Of a stretch of 64,000 nucleotides of DNA, positions 8,978-17,202 are shown piece after piece. Positions within the stretch are counted from its first letter, which is position 1; each line of letters starts with the position of its first letter. The position numbers and the translations under genes are program-made. Location: positions 2,232,001 through 2,296,000 of the forward strand of contig OZ241916.1 in assembly GCA_965203865.1 (NCBI GenBank), read 5' to 3'. Below the pieces are notes generated by a model. That model did not search any database. It was not told where the DNA came from and saw only the letters and a program-made list of their open reading frames with translations. This DNA is from G965200765 sp965203865 (GTDB lineage Bacteria > Pseudomonadota > Gammaproteobacteria > Arenicellales > JAJDZL01).

Positions 8978-10132
8978 TTAAAGACATTCATACATAATTC
9001 CGCGATTGAAAATGTTGCATGGGTCGAATGCATTCTTCAATCGCTTATGGTAGTGCATGAGTTCATCCGTCAACGGGGAAAATCGTAAATCTGAATGCTC
9101 TGAAGACCGGAAAATTGTCGCATGCCCCCCTGCCTGCTTTGCTGACTCCATGATCTCTTGTGGTGATTGAGCTGAGTATCCCCAGCGTTGTGCACCGCCC
9201 CAGTCAATGATCCATTCGCCGCTCAGATTAAGCGGGGAAGTTGTTGATGGTACTGACAGACGCCACAATGTTTCCCCACCTCGAAAAAAAGGAAGCTGAT
9301 GCTCTCTCAAGTCGCTCCAGTAAGTACTGTCTTGCCTGTCTGCCTCACCGCCGATTTTTTCTACTGCTGCAGCCACCCCTCGGTCTGTGCCAGAAAGGCG
9401 TATTCTGAGGAGTTTGTCTTCATGGCTCATGGCTGAAATCGGCAAAGGAAGCTGAGCTAGCTCATTCATCCTTTGAATTGCCTGCCCTTCGCCCAATTCC
9501 AAAATTCGCGTACTTTCAGTTTCTGGCACAGGCAGAACTTTCAGCGAAACTTCCGTTATGATTCCTAGAGTACCCAAGGCTCCCGCCATCAATCTGGAAA
9601 CATCGTAACCTGCTACATTTTTCATAACTTGTCCGCCAAAACTCAAAACTTCAGCTTTACCATTGATACATTTCACACCAAGAATAAAATCCCTGACAGA
9701 TCCCGTATAAGGACGGCGTGGTCCCGACAGGCCGCAGGCAACTGTGCCTCCCAGCGTAGAGTCGCTACCAAAACACGGTGGCTCAAAGGGAAGATACTGC
9801 CCGCCCGAAAGCAGAACTTCGTCAATTTCACTGATTCGCGTTCCAGCTCTTGCAGTTAATACAAGTTCGGAGGGTTCATACGATACAACTCCAGAATGTC
9901 CCCTCACATCAACAACGGTACCCTGAATCGGTCTTCCGAAAAAAAACTTGCTGCCTGAACCCCGTATTCGCAACAATTCAGAACGTTTGGTTGCCGACTC
10001 AACTTGTGCTGTCAGACACTCGATATCATCGTTTTCAAAGTGCTCGGACACGGCAGAATCAAGTTCAAAATCGCTCAATATCGGGAAACGGCAAATTGCC
10101 TTGATGCACATGCATGGCATTGAACTCCGCAC
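8978..10132 (-). CDS. glcE: Glycolate oxidase FAD-binding subunit GlcE
   Basis: The second FAD-binding subunit of glycolate oxidase. It shows the FAD_binding_4 blocks LLRIRGSGSKFFFG, ELVLTARAGT, GGTVACGLSGPRRPYTGSVRDFILG and FGGQVMKNVAGYDVSRLM, nearly word for word like E. coli GlcE, and ends in the family's C-terminal block with FNRGIMYE. The frame opens at 10132, overlapping glcD by 68 nt, but the true start is uncertain: an ATG at 10111 and a TTG at 10078 are also in frame, and the TTG would give a more usual N-terminus with only a 14-nt overlap of the glcD end. Translation is probably coupled to glcD. Confidence 0.92.
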   Translation of the reverse strand: MRSSMPCMCIKAICRFPILSDFELDSAVSEHFENDDIECLTAQVESATKRSELLRIRGSGSKFFFGRPIQGTVVDVRGHSGVVSYEPSELVLTARAGTRISEIDEVLLSGGQYLPFEPPCFGSDSTLGGTVACGLSGPRRPYTGSVRDFILGVKCINGKAEVLSFGGQVMKNVAGYDVSRLMAGALGTLGIITEVSLKVLPVPETESTRILELGEGQAIQRMNELAQLPLPISAMSHEDKLLRIRLSGTDRGVAAAVEKIGGEADRQDSTYWSDLREHQLPFFRGGETLWRLSVPSTTSPLNLSGEWIIDWGGAQRWGYSAQSPQEIMESAKQAGGHATIFRSSEHSDLRFSPLTDELMHYHKRLKNAFDPCNIFNRGIMYECL

Positions 10133-11540
10133 ATCTCGCCAGAGTGGGAACCGCCTTGCCGGGATTTAGCAATTGAATTGGGTCCCAGGCATCTTTCACA
10201 GCATGAAACTGCGCAAGCACAGCATCTTCGAACTGGAGACACATCGGCGTAAGCTTCTCGACTCCAACCCCGTGCTCCCCAGTGACCGTGCCACCCACTT
10301 CAACGCAAAGCTCCAGAATCTTCTGTCCAAGCTGCTCCGTTCGTTCCAATTCACCTTCCTGATTTGCATCATACAAAATAAGCGGATGCAGGTTGCCATC
10401 GCCGGCATGGAACACGTTTGCAACGCGAAGGTTGTATTGACCGGATAATTCACTGATACGTTGCAGTACAGTGGCCAGTTCTCTTTTGGGAATGGTCCCG
10501 TCAATACAGTAGTAGTCGGGTGAAATGCGCCCCACTGCTGGAAACGAAGCCTTTCTGCCGGACCAGAAGCGCTGGCGGGTTGCTTCGTCCTTGGCGATTC
10601 GTACATCGGCTACACCTTGCTCCGTCAGTATTTGATTCACAGTTTGTATTTGATCGTTGACCTCTTCTTCTGTTCCATCCAATTCACACAGAAGGATCGC
10701 TTCTGCTTCCACTGGGTAGCCTGCATGGACAAACTCCTCCGCGGCTCGAATTGCAGGATTATCCATCATTTCCAACCCTGCCGGCACGATTCCGCCTCCA
10801 ATAATCGACGCTACAGCACGTCCGGCATTTTCAACATCATCAAATGCCGCCATCAATACCTGAGCAGTCGGGGGAACTGGAAGCAACTTGACCAGCACTT
10901 CAACTATAACACCCAGCATTCCCTCAGATCCAGTCATTAATGCAAGCAAATCGAATCCGGGTGAATCAAGAGCCTGACTCCCTATTGTCAGCAACTCTCC
11001 CTCAACTGTCACAACCTTCAACTGAAGAATGTTGTGAACAGTAAGGCCGTACTTCAGGCAATGAACTCCACCGGAATTTTCGGCAACATTTCCGCCGATT
11101 GAACAGGCAATCTGGGATGACGGGTCCGGCGCATAGTACAAACCCAAATTCCGGGTTGCGTTCGATATCGACAGATTGGTTACACCCGGCTGAACCCGGG
11201 CTGTTCGTGCAGCTTGGTCAATCTGAAGAATTTTGTTTAATCGGGTGAGACTGAGCAAAACTCCGTCGGATAAGGGCAGCGCACCTCCTGACAAGCCGGT
11301 TCCTGCACCTCGCGAAACCACCGGCACCGAATATTTATGGCAAATTCGCATGACTTCTTGCACTTCCTCAATTGAGCCGGGAAGTATCGCCATCATTGGA
11401 ATTTGACGATACGCAGTCAGCCCGTCGCATTCAAAGGGTGCCAAGGATTCTTCATCGGTTAGCACGAATTCCGAATCCACAACGGTCTTCAATTCCCGCG
11501 CCAACTGATCTTCAAGTTGAATGTGTTTAGCTTCTAGCAT
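10065..11540 (-). CDS. glcD: Glycolate oxidase catalytic subunit GlcD
   Basis: The 491-residue FAD-linked catalytic subunit that oxidises glycolate to glyoxylate. Visible blocks are the FAD-binding PVVSRGAGTGLSGGALP, the NVAENSGGVHCLKYG loop, the C-terminal cap block VFHAGDGNLHP with its conserved His, GGTVTGEHGVG, and an end reading MHVHQGNLPFPDIERF that is almost the same as in E. coli GlcD. First gene of the glcDEF operon. A decayed fragment of this gene reappears near 29255. Growth on glycolate released by phytoplankton is a common use of this pathway. Confidence 0.95.
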   Translation of the reverse strand: MLEAKHIQLEDQLARELKTVVDSEFVLTDEESLAPFECDGLTAYRQIPMMAILPGSIEEVQEVMRICHKYSVPVVSRGAGTGLSGGALPLSDGVLLSLTRLNKILQIDQAARTARVQPGVTNLSISNATRNLGLYYAPDPSSQIACSIGGNVAENSGGVHCLKYGLTVHNILQLKVVTVEGELLTIGSQALDSPGFDLLALMTGSEGMLGVIVEVLVKLLPVPPTAQVLMAAFDDVENAGRAVASIIGGGIVPAGLEMMDNPAIRAAEEFVHAGYPVEAEAILLCELDGTEEEVNDQIQTVNQILTEQGVADVRIAKDEATRQRFWSGRKASFPAVGRISPDYYCIDGTIPKRELATVLQRISELSGQYNLRVANVFHAGDGNLHPLILYDANQEGELERTEQLGQKILELCVEVGGTVTGEHGVGVEKLTPMCLQFEDAVLAQFHAVKDAWDPIQLLNPGKAVPTLARCAEFNAMHVHQGNLPFPDIERF

Positions 11541-12056
11541 CGCAGCAGTGAAAAATTGATTACATTTTGTGGCAAGCCATGCTCAATGTAAAAGAGTAGT
11601 ATAGTCAAGATTCTTTAAAATCGTCCTTGAAGACTTGCTCTTCTTCCTGTTTTTGAGCCGGTTAGTACGAACAGATTTTCTGATTCTTCAATAAAGTCAA
11701 GCAATGAAGGGCATTTTACACTGAAAGAGACAAAGAATAATTGTGTGTTGTCAAGATGACCAAATTCCAGATTCAACAACTTGAAGTGTTGAAAGAATTT
11801 TCAAGATTTGGCATATTAACTGGTTATCCTATCTGCAAATCGATTATTTGCCCTGTAATGGAAAGGAACTTCTGGAAATTTAATTCCAGCAAACTGCGCT
11901 AGTAAACGAATAACTTGCGTTCGTTATTTTCTTGATTCCAAGTACAATTTGTACAGTTGTTCTTTGAAATAGAAATTCCAGGCAGTTTTTTATACTTGAA
12001 AACCGTCCGTATGGTCGACACGAAAAATTTAGTTTGAATTAATAAGGAATGTATGA
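11541..12056. promoter_or_regulatory. Divergent intergenic region glcD / ileS with a palindrome
   Basis: A 516-bp AT-rich gap without a gene. It must hold the promoters of glcD (left) and ileS (right). A perfect 13-bp palindrome with one central base, GTACAATTTGTAC, stands at 11942-11954, about 100 bp before ileS, and looks like an operator or part of a promoter. An ileS ribosome site AAGGA is at 12044-12048. No glc regulator gene (GlcC) is nearby. Confidence 0.4.
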
Positions 12057-15000
12057 ATGCAAGACAAAGTTGCTGAAAGTGAATCGCTAGTATTTGAAAA
12101 AGTATCCACCCGATACGATGGCCCCGCTTTAGAAAAGAGTATTCTGGATTTTTGGCGCGAACAGGATATATTCGTCAAAAGCCAAGCGCAAAGTCAAGGC
12201 CTGCCATTGTACACATGGAACGACGGACCGCCGACTGCGAACGGAAAGCCAGGGATTCATCATGTACTGGCACGCACATTCAAGGACATTTTTCCCCGCT
12301 ATAAGCACATGCAGGGACATTACTGCCCGCGTATGGCCGGTTGGGACACGCACGGCTTGCCAGTGGAGCACGAAATCGAAAAAGAACTCGGAATCTTTGA
12401 CAAGAAGAGAATAGAGGAAGAAGTCGGCATCGCCGAATTTACTCGCAGATGTCGCGAGTCAGTAATGCGATATGTAGACGATTGGGAAAAAATGACTGAC
12501 AGAATGGGATTCTGGGTCGATATGAAGGATGCTTATTTCACACTCAACAACGACTACATCGAAAGTGTCTGGTGGCTGATTCAGCAAATCTGGGACAAGG
12601 GCCTGATCTATCAAGGCTATAAAGTTGTGCCGTACGACCCTCGAATCGGGGCGACGCTTTCATCTCACGAGATCGCCTTGGGGGGGTACAAGGAACTGGA
12701 GGACCCGTCAATTTATGTCCGCTTTCGGCTTGTTGACAGCGATGATACAAGCTTCCTGGTATGGACTACGACTCCTTGGACACTGCCTTCAAATTTAATG
12801 CTGGCTGTAAATCCGGAATTTGACTACGCATACGTTCGCTGTGGAGATGAAACCCTCATTCTCGCCAAAATGCTGCTCGAAAATGTTCTGCAGGACACCC
12901 CGCACGAAATCCTCAAAACAGTGAAAGGCACAGAGCTTGCTGGGATGAAATACAAGAGATTGTTTGACTACATTCCCGTTGACAGCGACGAAATTTGCCA
13001 GGTTTTTTGTGCGGATTTTGTTACGATTGAAGATGGTACCGGTGTTGTGCACGCAGCTCCGGCATACGGTGAAGACGACCTGCGACTGGCAGAGGCGAAT
13101 GGAATTCCTGTAATTCATGGCGTAGGCTTGGACGGATGCTTTCTGGATGAAGTTGAACCGGTTGCCGGAAAGTTTTTCAAAGAAGCTGACCCTGTTATTA
13201 TTGATCTTCTTACGCAACGCGGCCTGATGTTTCGCGCAGAAACCTATTTGCACAACTATCCCGTCGGCTGGCGAACCGGTGACCCTCTGATTTACTACGC
13301 CAAACACGCCTGGTATATTGGCACCAGCCAGTTCCGCGACCGGATGAGTGAACTCAACAAGACAGTATTCTGGGTACCGGAAAATATTCGCGACGGAAGA
13401 TTCGGCAATTGGCTTGCCAACAATGTCGACTGGGCATTGTCTCGCGAACGCTTCTGGGGAACTCCAATGCCGCTGTGGACCGACGGCGAAGGTGACTTTA
13501 TTTGCATTGGCTCTGTAGAAGAACTGGAAGGCTACTGCGGTCGCAGCTTGCGCGAAGTGGATCTGCATCGTCCTGAAATCGACGAAGTATCCTTTGTACA
13601 TCCCGAGAATGGGCGAGAATACCGGCGGGTTCCCGAAGTAATTGACTGCTGGTTCGACTCTGGTGCAATGTCATACGCGCAATTTCATTATCCGTTCGAA
13701 AACAAGGAGCTGTTTGAAGAAAGATTTCCAGCCGACTACATTGTAGAGGCAATCGACCAGACACGCGGATGGTTCTATACACTGCACGCGATCTCTACGC
13801 TGGTATCCGACAGTGTCGCTTTCCGCAACTGCATTTGCCTGGCGCATATTGTTGACAAAAACGGCAAGAAAATGTCCAAGTCGCTTGGCAATGTAATCGA
13901 CCCGTACGATGTGTTTGAAACGGTCGGCGCCGACGCATTGCGCTGGCAACTTGCCTGTCGTATTGCCCCCGAAGTGCAAAAGAGAATATCCGTCGAAGTT
14001 GTTCGCGATGTCGCCAGTTCGTTTATCAATACATGGTGGAACACCTACGCATTCTTTGTACTTTATGCGAGTCTTGACGGCTTTGACAAAGACCGGCAAG
14101 TTCCCGTTGCCAACCGTCCCGAAATTGATCGCTGGATTATTGCACTGCTGCAGCAGGTTATTGAAGAAGTTACTGCTTCACTGGACCGTTACGATGCGTT
14201 GCGCGCCGGACAGTCAATCGAGCATTTTGTGGATGCTTTGAGTAATTGGTACGTAAGGCGCAATCGCCGCCGTTTCTGGAAAGCGGAAGCAGGCGATGAC
14301 AAGCAGGCAGCATATCTTACGCTTTACGAGTGTCTGGAAAAAGTAAACCGGTTGATGGCTCCATTCATGCCGTTTGTCACAGAAGCTGTTTACCAGAATC
14401 TTGTAAGGAATCTGGGTGCTTCCGCACCAGATAGCGTGCACATGACTGAATGGCCGAAAGTCGACGAATCACTTCGCGATCCCAATCTGACTTATGACTT
14501 TGAAGTTGTCCGCCAGCTTGTAAGCCTGGGCAGAGGCGCTCGCAACAAAACACAAGTGAGAACCCGGCAACCGCTGGGACGAATGCTCGTACGCGTACCA
14601 AACGAAAAAGCAGCTGATGCAGTACTACGGCATCAAGAACAAATTTTGCATGAACTCAATGTAAAGTCAATTGAATTAATCGCACAGGATGCACAGATTG
14701 TTTCTTATCGAATCAAACCCAATCTGCCTGCACTGGGCCGTAATTATGGGCGATTGATTCCACAAATTCGCAAAGGACTGGAATCTGCGAAGGGAGAAGA
14801 AATTGCATCGGCGGTTGCGGCGGGCAAGAGTTTTACAATTGAAATCGAAAGCGGCGAACTGCAACTTGACGGTTCTCATGTGCTGGTAGAAACAGAATCA
14901 GCCGAGGGCTGGGCATGTACAGAAGAAGAAGGCTATCTCGTCGGACTGGACACCAGACTGGATTCTGCACTGGTGAGCGAGGGACTTGCCCGCGAATTGG

Positions 15001-15236
15001 TACGTACCATTCAAGATTCTCGCAAACAGGCTGGACTGGATGTTTCTGACAGGATAGTACTCAAAATAAGCGGCACCCGGAACGTTGAAACGGCAGTCAA
15101 GGAACACGGTGCCTACATCTACGAAGAAACACTTGCGATACCGGATGATGCTACCCTTTCAGAGTCGGCGTTCACCTCCGAGCATTCGCTCAATGATGAA
15201 TCGTGGACTATTGAATTTGCCAAAAAAACATCGTAA
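12057..15236 (+). CDS. ileS: Isoleucyl-tRNA synthetase, IleRS2 (eukaryote-like) type with GxHH signature
   Basis: Charges tRNA-Ile with isoleucine. At 1059 residues with the block CPRMAGWDTHGLPVEHEIEK it belongs to the longer IleRS2 class (shared with eukaryotes and mupirocin-resistant bacteria) rather than the usual proteobacterial IleRS1. The first class-I signature reads Gly66-Ile-His68-His69 in place of HxGH; the KMSKS loop is intact at 605-609. The editing domain (residues ~190-400, VWTTTPWTLPSN) and anticodon-binding C-terminus are complete. An AAGGA ribosome site precedes the ATG by 8 nt. It stands alone on the plus strand, whereas ileS normally follows ribF in this gene order, so it may have replaced the native gene. 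lspA, the usual next gene, is absent. A G7 run at 12680-12686 is in frame. Confidence 0.95.
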   Translation: MQDKVAESESLVFEKVSTRYDGPALEKSILDFWREQDIFVKSQAQSQGLPLYTWNDGPPTANGKPGIHHVLARTFKDIFPRYKHMQGHYCPRMAGWDTHGLPVEHEIEKELGIFDKKRIEEEVGIAEFTRRCRESVMRYVDDWEKMTDRMGFWVDMKDAYFTLNNDYIESVWWLIQQIWDKGLIYQGYKVVPYDPRIGATLSSHEIALGGYKELEDPSIYVRFRLVDSDDTSFLVWTTTPWTLPSNLMLAVNPEFDYAYVRCGDETLILAKMLLENVLQDTPHEILKTVKGTELAGMKYKRLFDYIPVDSDEICQVFCADFVTIEDGTGVVHAAPAYGEDDLRLAEANGIPVIHGVGLDGCFLDEVEPVAGKFFKEADPVIIDLLTQRGLMFRAETYLHNYPVGWRTGDPLIYYAKHAWYIGTSQFRDRMSELNKTVFWVPENIRDGRFGNWLANNVDWALSRERFWGTPMPLWTDGEGDFICIGSVEELEGYCGRSLREVDLHRPEIDEVSFVHPENGREYRRVPEVIDCWFDSGAMSYAQFHYPFENKELFEERFPADYIVEAIDQTRGWFYTLHAISTLVSDSVAFRNCICLAHIVDKNGKKMSKSLGNVIDPYDVFETVGADALRWQLACRIAPEVQKRISVEVVRDVASSFINTWWNTYAFFVLYASLDGFDKDRQVPVANRPEIDRWIIALLQQVIEEVTASLDRYDALRAGQSIEHFVDALSNWYVRRNRRRFWKAEAGDDKQAAYLTLYECLEKVNRLMAPFMPFVTEAVYQNLVRNLGASAPDSVHMTEWPKVDESLRDPNLTYDFEVVRQLVSLGRGARNKTQVRTRQPLGRMLVRVPNEKAADAVLRHQEQILHELNVKSIELIAQDAQIVSYRIKPNLPALGRNYGRLIPQIRKGLESAKGEEIASAVAAGKSFTIEIESGELQLDGSHVLVETESAEGWACTEEEGYLVGLDTRLDSALVSEGLARELVRTIQDSRKQAGLDVSDRIVLKISGTRNVETAVKEHGAYIYEETLAIPDDATLSESAFTSEHSLNDESWTIEFAKKTS

Positions 15237-15291
15237 CGATTAATATATGTATATCTAAATGTTTTACCAACCATTTTAAAGGAGCAACAAA

Positions 15292-15744
15292 ATGAACAAG
15301 TCTTTTGAATATTTTCTTAAATTCGCAGTTTTGTCAGCGACTCTGACTTTTTTACCTGCAACCGTAAGCGCACATTGCCAGATTCCTTGTGGAATCTACG
15401 ATGACGGTGCTCGAGTAGTAGAAATGCTTGAAGATGCATCGACAGTGGAAAAGGCGGTTGCACTTATCACCGAACTTTCCGGCAAAACAGATGCCCAGTC
15501 TCAGAATCAACTTGTCAGATGGGTGATGAACAAGGAGCAGCACGCTGAAAATATAATTTCAACAATCAGCGACTATTTTCTTACTCAGCGAGTCAAACCA
15601 AGCCAAGAGGACTATGCTGAGCGGCTAGCAAAGCATCACGCTGTTATGATTGCAGCGATGAAAGCGAAGCAGAACGCCAGCATGGAAACTGTCGAAGCTC
15701 TTTACAATGCAATTCAGGCTATCGGGCCCTACTACGGTCATTAA
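15292..15744 (+). CDS. sodN: Nickel-dependent superoxide dismutase with signal peptide
   Basis: A 150-residue Ni-SOD that turns superoxide into hydrogen peroxide and oxygen. The nickel hook HCQIPCGIYDD starts at His28; His28, Cys29 and Cys33 correspond to His1, Cys2 and Cys6 of mature Ni-SOD, where the free N-terminal amine also binds nickel. Residues 1-27 look like a Sec signal peptide with cleavage after VSA, exactly before His28, so a signal peptidase could expose the N-terminus and place the enzyme in the periplasm. This differs from Streptomyces-type SodN, which is trimmed by the SodX protease; no sodX is visible. A GGAG ribosome site precedes the ATG. A strong bidirectional terminator follows. 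Confidence 0.93.
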   Translation: MNKSFEYFLKFAVLSATLTFLPATVSAHCQIPCGIYDDGARVVEMLEDASTVEKAVALITELSGKTDAQSQNQLVRWVMNKEQHAENIISTISDYFLTQRVKPSQEDYAERLAKHHAVMIAAMKAKQNASMETVEALYNAIQAIGPYYGH

Positions 15745-15763
15745 AACCATAGTTTTCCACCAG

Positions 15764-15800
15764 TGAAATCAGGTGCGTTTTATATACGCACTTGATTTCA
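15764..15800. terminator. Bidirectional terminator between sodN and ribF
   Basis: Arms at 15764-15778 (TGAAATCAGGTGCGT) and 15786-15800 (ACGCACTTGATTTCA) pair over 15 bp with one G-U or mismatch and a 7-nt AT loop. It lies between convergent genes and its right arm covers the last bases of ribF. Confidence 0.75.
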
Positions 15801-16745
15801 ACTCAACCCTGCGCCGGCAACTATTCCGAAATACTCCCCGGCATTTTTCACATCAATTGCAATCTGCTCTATCATTTTCTCTATTGATGAAAACTTTTTC
15901 TCATCACGAAGTTTCTTCAGAAACCGAACCCGAATTTCGCGACCGTACAGGTCGTCGCTGAAATTCAGTAAATGAACTTCCAGCACTAGTGATTCACCGC
16001 CTACTGTAGGGCGAGTACCCAGATTTGCGGCACCGGCTACCGGGGAATCCAGCACACCATCTACTTCAACAACAAATATTCCGGTCAAGGGTACATTCTG
16101 ATAGGGAAGCACGATATTAATGGTTGGAAATCCCCATTTTGCACCATTACCTTCCCCTCGCTCGATTTTTCCTGATATCGAGTACCGCCGACCCAGTAGT
16201 TTCGATGCCAACTCCAAGTTTCCCGATGCCAAATATTCGCGAATTCTTCGGCTACTAACCCTTTCATTATCAACAAGAAATGAATCCATGCGCCGCACTG
16301 TCATGCCCAGCTCGTCGCCCAAGGTCGACATCAACGCGAAGTCGCCGCGACGGTTTTTTCCGAATCGAAAGTCATCACCTACAATGATGTGCCTGACTCC
16401 CAAGGATCCATACAGTGTTTCCTGTACAAATGCTTCCGCTTCCGTACTTGCAAGTTCCTTGTTGAAATCCAGACATACCAATCTGCTGATATCAAACGTG
16501 CTTATCAATTCTGTTTTGTGGCGGATTGTTGTGAGGCGAGCCGGTGCGCGATTCGGTGTAAAGTACTCAAGAGGGTGGGGTTCGAAAGTGATAACTGTTG
16601 TGCTCAGACCGAGTTCCAGGCCCCAATTTATCAGCATTTTGATTAAATGCTGATGACCTAGATGCACACCGTCAAAGTTTCCGATTGACGCGACACACTT
16701 TGTATCGTCATGCGGCACATTTTTTAGCCCCTGGACAAGTTCCAT
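15798..16745 (-). CDS. ribF: Bifunctional riboflavin kinase / FAD synthetase
   Basis: Makes FMN from riboflavin and then FAD from FMN; cytoplasmic. The N-terminal nucleotidyltransferase half holds GNFDGVHLGHQHL (residues ~22-34) and the GDDFRFGKNRRGD block near 120-135, followed by the SSRRIREYLASG motif. The C-terminal flavokinase half holds the GEGNGAKWGFPTINI block around 200. Length (315) is normal. It ends a leftward run murJ-DUF2203-ribF, matching the murJ-ribF order of Pseudomonas-type chromosomes. A 43-bp gap separates it from the DUF2203 gene. Confidence 0.96.
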   Translation of the reverse strand: MELVQGLKNVPHDDTKCVASIGNFDGVHLGHQHLIKMLINWGLELGLSTTVITFEPHPLEYFTPNRAPARLTTIRHKTELISTFDISRLVCLDFNKELASTEAEAFVQETLYGSLGVRHIIVGDDFRFGKNRRGDFALMSTLGDELGMTVRRMDSFLVDNERVSSRRIREYLASGNLELASKLLGRRYSISGKIERGEGNGAKWGFPTINIVLPYQNVPLTGIFVVEVDGVLDSPVAGAANLGTRPTVGGESLVLEVHLLNFSDDLYGREIRVRFLKKLRDEKKFSSIEKMIEQIAIDVKNAGEYFGIVAGAGLS

Positions 16746-16788
16746 TTATCGTGAATCTGCGATGGCGAATTCAGATGGCTTGGCGACA

Positions 16789-17202
16789 CTAGGCCCAGTC
16801 TGGATTTTGCTCTTCAATCACCTCGTCAAGCGGGCGACGCTCTGCAAAACCGCCGGTGTAGCTGTGATAGTAGGAAATTTTCAGCTCTGGATACTTCCAG
16901 CACAGATAGCCATCTCCCAAGTCAAAGTCAATCATCCACAGCCCCTTGACGACTAGCCCCAGACGTTCCATTTTCGAGACCCATCTCTTTACAATGGATT
17001 CATACTTCTTTTCAGCCGCAATGACCCGAGGATCGCTTGGAAGCATATTCTCAATCTCGCGCTTCACAATCTGCAACTCATCGTACGCTTCCTTGGTAAT
17101 TTTTTGAACCAGCGGCAAGGTCTCGTTTGCTTCTTCAAGATTAAAGTAGCGCGGCGAATCCGGCGCACAAATTTGAACTGGTTGTTGCAGGGCTAAATTC
17201 AC
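16789..17202 (-). CDS. DUF2203 family protein
   Basis: A 137-residue protein resembling DUF2203: the block RYFNLEEANETLPLVQKI opens the domain, a helical region with KREIENML follows, and the C-terminal part contains GLWMIDFDLGDGYLCWKYPE. Function of the family is unknown. The start is taken as GTG at 17202 because it overlaps the murJ stop (GTGA arrangement), typical of translational coupling. A longer open frame to 17409 would lie wholly inside murJ and is not credible. The gene sits between murJ and ribF, an unusual place, since murJ and ribF are normally neighbours in gammaproteobacteria. Confidence 0.75.
   Translation of the reverse strand: MNLALQQPVQICAPDSPRYFNLEEANETLPLVQKITKEAYDELQIVKREIENMLPSDPRVIAAEKKYESIVKRWVSKMERLGLVVKGLWMIDFDLGDGYLCWKYPELKISYYHSYTGGFAERRPLDEVIEEQNPDWA

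Noticed and set aside
12680..12686. G7 run in ileS as a possible phase switch
   Set aside because: Seven G is short, in frame, and ileS is essential; switching off is unlikely.
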